From Kribbella antibiotica (GTDB lineage Bacteria > Actinomycetota > Actinomycetes > Propionibacteriales > Kribbellaceae), in the NCBI RefSeq assembly GCF_004349055.1, contig NZ_SMKX01000008.1, forward strand, positions 1 through 64,000: a stretch of DNA of 64,000 nt, written 5' to 3'. The notes beneath the pieces were generated by a model. That model had not been told where the DNA came from, made no database searches, and was given only the letters and a program-made list of their open reading frames with translations. Shown here in pieces: positions 10,969 through 17,984 of the stretch (the stretch's first letter is position 1; each line of letters opens with the position of its first letter). Position numbers and translations under genes: made by a program.

Positions 10969-11859
10969 CTAGACGAACTCCGTTCCGCCGGAGCGACGGT
11001 GGTCGCCGGGGGTGCGCCCGTAGTGGCGTTTGAAGGCGGTGGAGAAGGGGCGGACGTCTGAATAGCCGCAGGCCCGCGCCACCTCGGTGACTGTCAGGGC
11101 CGGGTCCAGCAACAGCTGAGCGGCCAGCTCGAGCCGCAGCCGCCACAGCGTCGCCATGAGCGACGTACCGGTCTGCTGCGTGAACAGCCGCTCCGCATGG
11201 CGCTCAGACAGGTGTACGACGGCCGCTACGTCCCGGACCGTGATCGGCCGGGACAGGTTGTCCCGCAAGTGCCGCTGCATCGCCTCAACGACTAGCAGCC
11301 CGCGATCCCGCCGTACGGGTTCCACAGCCAGGTCGTCGTCCAGTGCGAACGCACGGGCAGTCTCAAGAACCAGAGTGGAGCCAAGTGCATTCAGTACGGC
11401 GCTATAGCCGGAGACGGGGGTGGCGGCCTCGGCGGCGAGTGCGGTGATCAGTGCGGGCAGCGCGCCCACCCGGTTAGAGAGCACCGGCCCGTCGGCGCGC
11501 GTGAGCCCAGACCACCAACCCGGCTCATCCGAGCCCGGACGGAAGGTGAAGCCCCAGAAGGCGATCCCCAGTGGCTCACTACGGCTCGACTCGATCTCGT
11601 GGACATCACCTGGTCGCGCTAGGAACACACTGCCCGGCTGTACGTCGTACAGGGTGTCGCCGTTGTTGAAGCGACCACTGCCGGAGTACGCGAGGCAGAC
11701 CTCGTGGAACGAGTGGCTGTGCCAGTAGTTGCGCCAGTACTCCGGCCGGTAGTGCCCCCAGCTCAGGAAGTCCGCGCGGAACCCGTCGACCTCGCAGGAC
11801 TCCAGTAGTCCACCGAGGTCGACGAAACGGTCCGCGTCAGCGAGCTCCGCGAGCGTCAA
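10969..11859 (-). CDS. AraC family regulator with N-terminal cupin
   Basis: 296 aa. Residues about 25-120 are a cupin-like sensor (HSHSFHEVCLAYSGSGRF, VQPGSVFLARPGDVHEI); residues about 190-290 hold the two AraC helix-turn-helices (ITVRDVAAVVHLSERHAERLF, LTVTEVARACGYSDVRPFSTAFKRHYGRTPG). The start is TTG at 11859, overlapping the PhyH stop (TTGA), with AGGAG 8 nt upstream. Translational coupling to the dioxygenase suggests it controls that gene and senses a small molecule related to its substrate, probably a sugar or polyol; this is inference. Confidence 0.88.
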   Translation of the reverse strand: MTLAELADADRFVDLGGLLESCEVDGFRADFLSWGHYRPEYWRNYWHSHSFHEVCLAYSGSGRFNNGDTLYDVQPGSVFLARPGDVHEIESSRSEPLGIAFWGFTFRPGSDEPGWWSGLTRADGPVLSNRVGALPALITALAAEAATPVSGYSAVLNALGSTLVLETARAFALDDDLAVEPVRRDRGLLVVEAMQRHLRDNLSRPITVRDVAAVVHLSERHAERLFTQQTGTSLMATLWRLRLELAAQLLLDPALTVTEVARACGYSDVRPFSTAFKRHYGRTPGDHRRSGGTEFV

Positions 11860-12623
11860 ACATTGCTCCTACCCGTCGGGTCGACTCCTCGCAGCATCAT
11901 GCCCTGCCCGAGCGACCACTCGTGGGTCTTCACCGTCGGCGGGTCCGACGGGTCGCGGTACTGCACCAGCCAGGTGGTGCGCGGCTGGTCGCTGACATTC
12001 ACCCCAGACCCGTGCACCGTCAGGTAGGTGAAGAACAGCACGTCCCCCGCCTCAGCCGGCTGCGGCGTCGCATCATCAAACGGCACATCAGTCAGGTGGA
12101 ACGACCCCTCCGGATCGTGCTCCCGCGGCCCAGACTTGTGGCTGCCCGGAATGACCCGCACACACCCCTTCTCGACCGGCGCGTCATCGAAGTGGAAGAT
12201 CGCCGCCCCCACCCGGTGATACTGGTGCGGAAAGAACGGGTAGTCCTGATGCAGCGGGAACGGCGACCCGTTCTCCGGCGGCTTCACAAACAGCTTGGTG
12301 TGATGCAACTGAACGTTCTCCACCTGCATCACCGCAGCGGCCACATCAGTGAACCGAGGATCAACCAACAGCTTCGCAAACTCCGCATCGTAGAACTGCG
12401 CATCATGCAAATGCTGCAACCGAGTAGCGCCATCAGCCAACCCCATCGCAGACTGCCACGTCGGGTCGTCCTCACGATTCAACTGCGCCAGCAGATCGTG
12501 GCTACGGCCGCGATAGTAAGCCGCCTCCTCCTTACTGAGCAGGCCTTTCACCAACACGAATCCCTGCTCGTCATACTGCGCAGCCAGGCTCGACAGCTCG
12601 GCCCTGGCGGGCGTGATCGTCAT
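11856..12623 (-). CDS. Phytanoyl-CoA dioxygenase (PhyH) family oxygenase
   Basis: 255 aa Fe(II)/2-oxoglutarate-dependent oxygenase. The iron-binding facial triad is seen as H-x-D in PFPLHQDYPFFPH and the distal His in TYLTVHGSGVN, with the later Arg in DQPRTTWLVQY for 2-oxoglutarate. ATG at 12623 with GGAGGAGC-type Shine-Dalgarno just upstream. Pairs of PhyH and AraC genes are common in actinobacterial catabolic loci, but the substrate is unknown. Confidence 0.88.
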   Translation of the reverse strand: MTITPARAELSSLAAQYDEQGFVLVKGLLSKEEAAYYRGRSHDLLAQLNREDDPTWQSAMGLADGATRLQHLHDAQFYDAEFAKLLVDPRFTDVAAAVMQVENVQLHHTKLFVKPPENGSPFPLHQDYPFFPHQYHRVGAAIFHFDDAPVEKGCVRVIPGSHKSGPREHDPEGSFHLTDVPFDDATPQPAEAGDVLFFTYLTVHGSGVNVSDQPRTTWLVQYRDPSDPPTVKTHEWSLGQGMMLRGVDPTGRSNV

Positions 12624-12745
12624 CTCGAAGCTCCTCCTGTTCGGGTCCTTCGAGCGTAAGAAAATTGGCGCCCGTCAGGGAGGACCCCGCCGGACGCCGA
12701 TGTTTCTCAAACGGACATGCTCCGACTGGGTGCAAGGATGCTCAA

Positions 12746-13861
12746 GTGACAGCACTCCTGAACTGGGCCGCCTTCGAGCAGACGCTGACAGACGCGTTGA
12801 CAACGGCTGTCCGGTCGGTCATCACCACACACCGCGACGAGCAGTTCTACGCCGCGGCACTCGCCGGCATCTACCGCGAGCAGAACGCCTTGATCGCGCT
12901 GCCGACGCTTGGCCTCAACAGCATCCAGGCACTCAGCAAGCACCCGGTCGAAGACCAGCCGGACCTTCGCTGGAGCGTCCTCGACTGGGAGCACGTCGAC
13001 GACGACTGGTTGCCTGACGCCCGCAGTTGGGAGCAGGCCCTCACCGCGGAGGCCTGCCGGGACACGACCGCCCACTGGGAGTCGACCTTTCAGCGGTATC
13101 TGATGCTGCTCGTCCGGGTCTGCCAGGCGGTCCGGCGTCGCAGCCAGGACCTCCTGATACTTGTCCTCGACGACGAGCACCACGAGCTGCTCATCCGGGA
13201 CACGCTCACCCCGAGCGACGTACGCCGGTACTTCCCCGAACTCGACGTACGAGCGGCCGAGGCGGCACAGGTCGCCGCGCTTCCGGGAGACACGCGCGCC
13301 GCGTACTACGTATCTCGCCTTGACTCGTTTGACAGCGAAGAGGCCGAGTCAGCGCTGCGCCGACTCGGTCCGGCGGCAGTGCCCGCGCTCGTCGAGATGC
13401 TCGCCGTCTCGCAACAGGCTTGGCAGGCGGCGAAGCTGCTCGGCGAGATCGGTCAGGCCGACGACAGCGTCGTTCGCGCACTCGACGCCGCGCTGACACG
13501 ATGCTCCGGCCCGGACCAGGCGTGGATCGCCAGCGCTTTGTCGTTCCTCGGCCGCCTGGATCTCGTATTCAGCAAGCGGAACCAGCTTCCACACGATGTA
13601 GTCGTTACCGCCATCTGCGCGCCGTACACGAGCTTCCGCAACTACACGCTCGCTCCACGCCCGCTCGACTACCGCCCCCTGGAAGAAGTCTTCGAGCACC
13701 ACCCCGGGTACGCCGCCGCCCTCGCCGAAGAGCTCGCCCCCGGCCGCGGCCACTGCGACCTCTCCCCAGCCGAAGCCGCCGAGGCCAACCGCGCCCTCAC
13801 CTCATCCCACCCAGCCGTCCGCCGCCACGCGGCCCTGTGTCTGGAAGCCCTGCACAGATAG
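12746..13861 (+). CDS. DUF4303 domain protein with C-terminal HEAT-like repeats
   Basis: 371 aa from GTG at 12746, preferred over in-frame upstream codons because AAGGATG lies 7 nt before it and DUF4303 proteins begin with a W-x-x-F-E motif, here LNWAAFEQTL. The N-terminal half (FYAAALAGIYREQNALIALP, LRWSVLDWEHV) resembles DUF4303; the C-terminal half (AESALRRLGPAAVPALVEML, AAKLLGEIG) resembles HEAT/PBS-lyase repeats. Function unknown; DUF4303 and SMI1/SUKH-like immunity proteins often share genomic niches, but no toxin neighbour is seen here. Divergent from the PhyH-AraC pair. Confidence 0.75.
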   Translation: MTALLNWAAFEQTLTDALTTAVRSVITTHRDEQFYAAALAGIYREQNALIALPTLGLNSIQALSKHPVEDQPDLRWSVLDWEHVDDDWLPDARSWEQALTAEACRDTTAHWESTFQRYLMLLVRVCQAVRRRSQDLLILVLDDEHHELLIRDTLTPSDVRRYFPELDVRAAEAAQVAALPGDTRAAYYVSRLDSFDSEEAESALRRLGPAAVPALVEMLAVSQQAWQAAKLLGEIGQADDSVVRALDAALTRCSGPDQAWIASALSFLGRLDLVFSKRNQLPHDVVVTAICAPYTSFRNYTLAPRPLDYRPLEEVFEHHPGYAAALAEELAPGRGHCDLSPAEAAEANRALTSSHPAVRRHAALCLEALHR

Positions 13862-13882
13862 GCCCAACTCGAGGCTGTTGTC

Positions 13883-13912
13883 TTGACCTGGGTGATTGCT
13901 GTCAGTGATAGT
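13883..13912 (+). promoter_or_regulatory. Candidate promoter of the regulator-graspetide run
   Basis: TTGACC, an 18-bp spacer and GATAGT lie 38 nt before the ATG at 13951. It is the only clear sigma70-like pair before the six co-directional genes. Confidence 0.35.
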
Positions 13913-13950
13913 CGTTTGCGACGGTGGCACCTGACTTGAGGAGCAATTTC

Positions 13951-14226
13951 ATGCAAACTCAGCCGGTTGGTGACGACCTGCAGGTTCACTTCTATTGCAA
14001 GGACCCGCAATCGAAGACGGCAGACGACTGCCCGAGCTTTTACCAGACCAGCAAGGGAAGCTGGGTCGTCCAGGGCGATGCCCTTGGCGACGAGGTCGGG
14101 GCTCAGCTACGGGGACTCAAGGAGAGCGAGACCTTCTTGGAGATCCCGCAGACGCTGGTCGATCGGTTCGTCCAGCAGTACGTCGAGGAGAGGTATGGAG
14201 TCGATCTCGGTCCAGCGCCGCGGTGA
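13951..14226 (+). CDS. Small hypothetical protein upstream of DUF6879 gene
   Basis: 91 aa (MQTQPVGDDLQVHFYCKDP...), start chosen at ATG 13951 because GGAG lies 9 nt upstream. Acidic, with a Cys in FYCKDP and another in DDCPSFY, and a C-terminal helix (PQTLVDRFVQQYVEERYG). Similar short proteins with an FYCKDP-like opening sit next to DUF6879 and XRE-DUF5753 genes in actinobacteria, but no function is known. It overlaps the next gene by 32 nt. Confidence 0.75.
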   Translation: MQTQPVGDDLQVHFYCKDPQSKTADDCPSFYQTSKGSWVVQGDALGDEVGAQLRGLKESETFLEIPQTLVDRFVQQYVEERYGVDLGPAPR

Positions 14227-14725
14227 GCTGGTCAACCAGACCTACGACTTGCTGAAACTGGAGTTGCGCGACAGCTACAAAGTCGACGAGGAGGATCTGG
14301 CAGCCTGGCGCGCCCGCGACTACGCAACGCTCGAGGCCTCGTACGGCGGCTGGCGTGATGCTGTTGCCACCAGACTGGCTCAAGGAAAGACACTGCGCCG
14401 CGTCCGGGTCGTGTCCGAGCCCTTGTCCGAATACCAGCAGATGTCGCTGCGGTTCAGTGGCTCGGCAGTAGACGCCGGCGAGGATCTGCGCTGGCTGCCC
14501 CGGCGACTGGTCTCGGCCATCGCCTTACCGGGTAATGACTGCTTCGTCCTGGACGGCCGGATGGCGATGTTCAACATCCTCGATGGTGACAACGATCGGT
14601 CGGAGATCCAGTTGGACACCGAGCCGGAAGCCGTGAAGTTCTGTCTCGAAGCCTTCGAGACAGCCTGGTCACTTGCGGTGCCGCATCACGAATACCGCCC
14701 GCAGGAAACATCCCGGCTGCCTTGA
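14195..14725 (+). CDS. DUF6879 family protein
   Basis: 176 aa from ATG 14195 (MESISVQRRGELV), AGGAG 4 nt upstream. The core WRDAVATRLAQGKTLRRVRVVSEPLSEYQQMSL and the late FNILDGDNDR segment match the DUF6879 family, a common partner of XRE-DUF5753 regulators in actinobacteria, perhaps the regulated or toxin-like half of a pair. It overlaps the gene before by 32 nt and the regulator after it by 4 nt (TTGA). Role unknown. Confidence 0.8.
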   Translation: MESISVQRRGELVNQTYDLLKLELRDSYKVDEEDLAAWRARDYATLEASYGGWRDAVATRLAQGKTLRRVRVVSEPLSEYQQMSLRFSGSAVDAGEDLRWLPRRLVSAIALPGNDCFVLDGRMAMFNILDGDNDRSEIQLDTEPEAVKFCLEAFETAWSLAVPHHEYRPQETSRLP

Positions 14726-15579
14726 GGCAGGACGCGTCCGACGCCAAGGTGGCCTTCGGACTCAAGTTGCGCGATCTGCGCCGAGACGCAGGCCTGAGCG
14801 GCCGTGAGTTCGCTCAGGCCACCGGCCTGCACAACACGAAAATCTCCCGGATCGAGCACGGTCGGCAGAATCCGTCCGAGGACGACATCCGGGCCTGGTG
14901 CATCGCCTGCGGCGTCGCGCGCCGGATCGACGAACTGGTGGCCATCCATCGCGAAGTCGAGCAGATGTGGGTCGAGCACCGTCGCGAGCTCCGCAAGGGT
15001 CAACGCCACATCCAAGCCCGGGGGGAGGCCCTGTACGCCCGAACTGGCCTGCTCCGCGTCTACGAGGCGATCGTCGTACCGGGCATCCTGCAAACAGCCG
15101 ACTACGTACGCGCCATCCTGACGATCAACGCGTCGGTGCACGGCCTGCCGCTGGGTGAGGTGGACAGTGCGGTCGACGCGCGGCTGGCCCGTCAACACCT
15201 CCTGACGATGGGGAACGGACGGAACAACTACTCCTTTGTCATCGAGGCCGGGGTGCTCGGCTACTGGTTCGGTGGCCTCGAGGTGATGCGCGAGCAGCTC
15301 GACTTCCTGGTCGCAGCCACTCGACTGCCGAACGTGGCGCTCGGGATCATTCCGCCCGGCCCGCGGACGATGTGGGGCGGTGAGTGTTTCTACATCTTCG
15401 ACGACCTGATGGTCAGGAGCGAGATGTGGACCGGCGCCTTCCGCGCCACCCAGCCCGAGGAGGTCGAGTTCTTCAGCCAGGTATTCGGCCGCCTCCGTGA
15501 CCAAGCCGTGTACGGCGACGAGGCGCGCGATCTCATCACGGCCGCGAAACAACAGCTGCAAACTGCTGAAAACTTCTAG
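14722..15579 (+). CDS. XRE family regulator with DUF5753 domain
   Basis: 285 aa, TTG start overlapping the upstream stop. Residues about 12-65 are a Cro/C1 helix-turn-helix (LRRDAGLSGREFAQATGLHNTKISRIEHG); residues about 105-280 are DUF5753 (YEAIVVPGILQTADYVRAIL, VVAATRLPNVALGIIPPG-like). This architecture is the WhiJ-like/Scr1-type regulator linked to development and antibiotic control in streptomycetes. It ends 67 nt before the RiPP precursor gene on the same strand, so it may control that cassette. Confidence 0.88.
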   Translation: MRQDASDAKVAFGLKLRDLRRDAGLSGREFAQATGLHNTKISRIEHGRQNPSEDDIRAWCIACGVARRIDELVAIHREVEQMWVEHRRELRKGQRHIQARGEALYARTGLLRVYEAIVVPGILQTADYVRAILTINASVHGLPLGEVDSAVDARLARQHLLTMGNGRNNYSFVIEAGVLGYWFGGLEVMREQLDFLVAATRLPNVALGIIPPGPRTMWGGECFYIFDDLMVRSEMWTGAFRATQPEEVEFFSQVFGRLRDQAVYGDEARDLITAAKQQLQTAENF

Positions 15580-15646
15580 CCAGCCGGTCGAGCTCCTAGC
15601 GAGGGTTGCAAGTGCCGTTCCACTCGCCACGTCTCGAGGAGCCTTC

Positions 15647-15877
15647 ATGAGCACTCCGCCGTACGCCGTACCGTTCGGAGCCCGCTTTCTTGCGTCGCCA
15701 GCAGCATCCCGCCCAGTCGCACCGCCGATGTCCTACAGCGCGAAGCTGCAACTCACTGTTTCGAGCACAGGGAACCCCTACCACGCGATCGCCGCGTCGT
15801 TGCCGGAGACGAGCACCGAGACCGACACCGGTGATGGTCAACGACCGGGCTCGGACAGCTCTACGGACAACTACTGA
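15647..15877 (+). CDS. tgmA: Graspetide precursor peptide (TgmA-like)
   Basis: 76 aa from ATG 15647, GAGGAG 6 nt upstream. The leader carries PFGARF at residues 9-14, the place and shape of the PFGxR motif of ATP-grasp-targeted leaders, then RPVAP (22-26) and YSAKLQLTV (30-38). The C-terminal core (about 54-76) has nine Thr/Ser that could donate hydroxyls (T55, S56, T57, T59, T61, S69, S71, S72, T73) and six Asp/Glu acceptors (E54, E58, D60, D63, D70, D74). Asp63-Gly64 is a likely aspartimide site. There is no Lys in the core, so ester rather than amide links are expected. Stops 3 nt before the ligase gene. Call rests on leader motif and neighbours. Confidence 0.85.
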   Translation: MSTPPYAVPFGARFLASPAASRPVAPPMSYSAKLQLTVSSTGNPYHAIAASLPETSTETDTGDGQRPGSDSSTDNY

Positions 15878-15880
15878 CCC

Positions 15881-16828
15881 ATGAGCACGATCCTGGTCCT
15901 CACGAGCCGCGATGACCTTACCGCCGACGCGGTGATCGACGAGCTTGCCGTCCGCGGCGCAGATGTCGTTCGCTACGACACTGCGGACTTTCCGTTGTCT
16001 TCCCAGCTCGCAGCCTCCCTTGGCCGACGCGGATGGGAGGGAACCCTGACGGGCGACCGCACGATCGACCTGGACTCGATCAGATCCGTCTGGTGGCGGC
16101 GGCCCGCCGAGTTTGCACTGCCCGACGACTGGCCCGACGAGGCACGAGCGTTCGCAGCTTCCGAAGCGAGAGTCGGACTTCTCGGCGTACTGGGTTCGTT
16201 GCCTGCACGCTGGATCAATCATCCGGCCAAGGACTCGGCGGCGAGCTACAAGCCAGTTCAGCTAGCGGCAGCAGCCAGTGCCGGCCTGGAGGTACCGCGC
16301 ACGATCATCACGTCCGATCTGGATCACGCCCGGCAGTTCATCGGAACCGAGCAGGTCATTTACAAAGGCCTGAGCGGCGGTGTCCTGACGCCTGAGCGGC
16401 GGCACCGCTACCTACCGACGACTCCACTCACGGCAGCAGACCTCGACGCCGGTCTGGCCGGGACCGCCCACCTGTTTCAGGAGCGGGTGCCCAAAGCCTT
16501 CGAGTGCCGGCTCACTGTCATCGGGCAGCGGATGTTCCCCGTTGCGATCCACGCCGGGTCTGACGCAGCGAGACTGGACTGGCGGACCGACTACGCGTCG
16601 CTGACCTACCAGCGGATCGAACTACCGGCCGAGGTCGAGAAAGGTGTCCGGCTGCTGATGGATGATCTGGAGCTCTTCTTCGGTGCTTTGGACTTCGCCG
16701 TGACTCCGGATGGCCGCTGGGTGTTCTTCGAGGTGAATCCAAACGGCCAATGGCATTGGCTGGCGGCAAAGGCCGGCGTACCGATGGTGGATGCGATGGC
16801 CGATGCCCTGCAGAGACGGGACTATTGA
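15881..16828 (+). CDS. tgmB: ATP-grasp RiPP maturase (TgmB-type ligase)
   Basis: 315 aa. Graspetide ligases use ATP to join Thr/Ser hydroxyls (or Lys) to Asp/Glu side chains of the precursor, forming macrolactones. Family marks seen: N-terminal ILVLTSRDDLTADAVIDEL, SVWWRRP in the pre-grasp domain, the HPAKDSAASYKPVQLAAAASAG segment split across the precursor-binding region, LFQERVPKAFECRLTVIG, and the ATP/Mg motif FFEVNPNGQWHWL at the C-terminus. Normal length for TgmB. Lies between precursor and methyltransferase with gaps of 3 nt each, a typical three-gene cassette. All key acidic residues appear intact. Confidence 0.93.
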   Translation: MSTILVLTSRDDLTADAVIDELAVRGADVVRYDTADFPLSSQLAASLGRRGWEGTLTGDRTIDLDSIRSVWWRRPAEFALPDDWPDEARAFAASEARVGLLGVLGSLPARWINHPAKDSAASYKPVQLAAAASAGLEVPRTIITSDLDHARQFIGTEQVIYKGLSGGVLTPERRHRYLPTTPLTAADLDAGLAGTAHLFQERVPKAFECRLTVIGQRMFPVAIHAGSDAARLDWRTDYASLTYQRIELPAEVEKGVRLLMDDLELFFGALDFAVTPDGRWVFFEVNPNGQWHWLAAKAGVPMVDAMADALQRRDY

Positions 16829-16831
16829 TCG

Positions 16832-17959
16832 ATGCATGACTGGACCGCAGCGGCGCGGCAGCTCGCCGCACAGGTGACCGGTGAGGCGCCCGAGTGGTAC
16901 GACGCAGTAGCGGCGACGCCGCGGCATCGGCTGGTGCCGCGATGGTGGGAACCGGTCGCCGGAAGCTACCCGCCGTACTGGCAGCTCATCACCACAAGCG
17001 CTGACGGCCCCTACTCCAACAAAACGCTCGTGACGCGGGTCGGTCGCCAGCATGCAGACCACGCGACCGAGGCAGACCACGGGACGGGCGCTCCCACCTC
17101 GTCCTCCACACTGCCCGGTCTGATCGTCGACATGTTGCACCTTCTCGATCCGCAGCCCGGTCAGCAGGTGCTGGACGTCGGCACCGGCTCGGGCTATTCG
17201 GCTGCCCTGCTCGGTCACCGGCTCGGGGACGAGCTCGTGACCAGCATCGACCGGGAGGACTACCTGGTCCGAATCGCCAAGGAGCGGCTGGCCGGATTTG
17301 GGCGGGTGCCGACCATCGAGGTCGCCGATGCGACGACGACGCTACCAAGCGGGCAGTACGACAGGCTGATGGCGACTGTGTCGGTCAGGCCAATCCCTCC
17401 GGCCTGGCTCGAAGCCCTTCGCCCAGGTGGTCGGATCGTCACGACCATCGCCCAGACCTCTCTCCTCATCAGCGCCGATCTGGACGACGACGGAACGGCG
17501 TACGGACGCGTGCTTCCCGGCCCGGCCAGCTTCATGCGGGCCCGGCAGGGTGCCGATTACCCGCCGCGCTTCGACGACGTGTACGCCGCGGCTCGTGACG
17601 CCTCCGGAGAAGAGATACGCCGCGTCGAGGGCAACGACGTACCGGACCTGTGGACCGACTGGGAGCTGCGCTGCCTGTACGAACTCGAAAGTCCCGACAT
17701 CGAGCACCGCTCCGCCACACTCGACGACGGCAGCCGCATCATGTGGTTGCTCAGCCCCGACGGATCCTGGGCCCGCGCCGAGCAGGCCAGCGGGGTCGTC
17801 CACGAAAGCGGCCCTCGTCGCCTGTGGGGCGAGCTCGATCGAACTCGCTCCCGCTGGTACGACGCGGGCCGCTTCCCTCTGCACCGGATGTCCGCCGAGT
17901 TCGGCCCCGAGCGCAGCGTTCTTCTCAGCCCGGACAAGGACTGGCAGTTTGAACTCTGA
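16832..17959 (+). CDS. tgmC: PIMT-like methyltransferase of graspetide cassette (TgmC-type)
   Basis: 375 aa. The central domain is a protein-L-isoaspartate O-methyltransferase relative: SAM motif I VLDVGTGSGYSAALL near residue 112, then YDRLMATVSVRPIPPAWLEALRPGGRIV. The long C-terminal extension (about residues 230-375) is absent from housekeeping PIMTs and typical of the graspetide-associated group, which methylates a chosen Asp so that it closes to an aspartimide, as shown for fuscimiditide and amycolimiditide. Three nt after the ligase. The expected target is Asp63 of the precursor; that is inference. Confidence 0.9.
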   Translation: MHDWTAAARQLAAQVTGEAPEWYDAVAATPRHRLVPRWWEPVAGSYPPYWQLITTSADGPYSNKTLVTRVGRQHADHATEADHGTGAPTSSSTLPGLIVDMLHLLDPQPGQQVLDVGTGSGYSAALLGHRLGDELVTSIDREDYLVRIAKERLAGFGRVPTIEVADATTTLPSGQYDRLMATVSVRPIPPAWLEALRPGGRIVTTIAQTSLLISADLDDDGTAYGRVLPGPASFMRARQGADYPPRFDDVYAAARDASGEEIRRVEGNDVPDLWTDWELRCLYELESPDIEHRSATLDDGSRIMWLLSPDGSWARAEQASGVVHESGPRRLWGELDRTRSRWYDAGRFPLHRMSAEFGPERSVLLSPDKDWQFEL

Positions 17960-17984
17960 GCGCGTCGGGGCCGCTCGAGCGCGG

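Noticed and set aside
13024..13860. Toxin-immunity locus around the DUF4303-HEAT protein
   Set aside because: No polymorphic toxin or secretion gene is adjacent; the neighbours are a PhyH oxygenase and the graspetide regulators.
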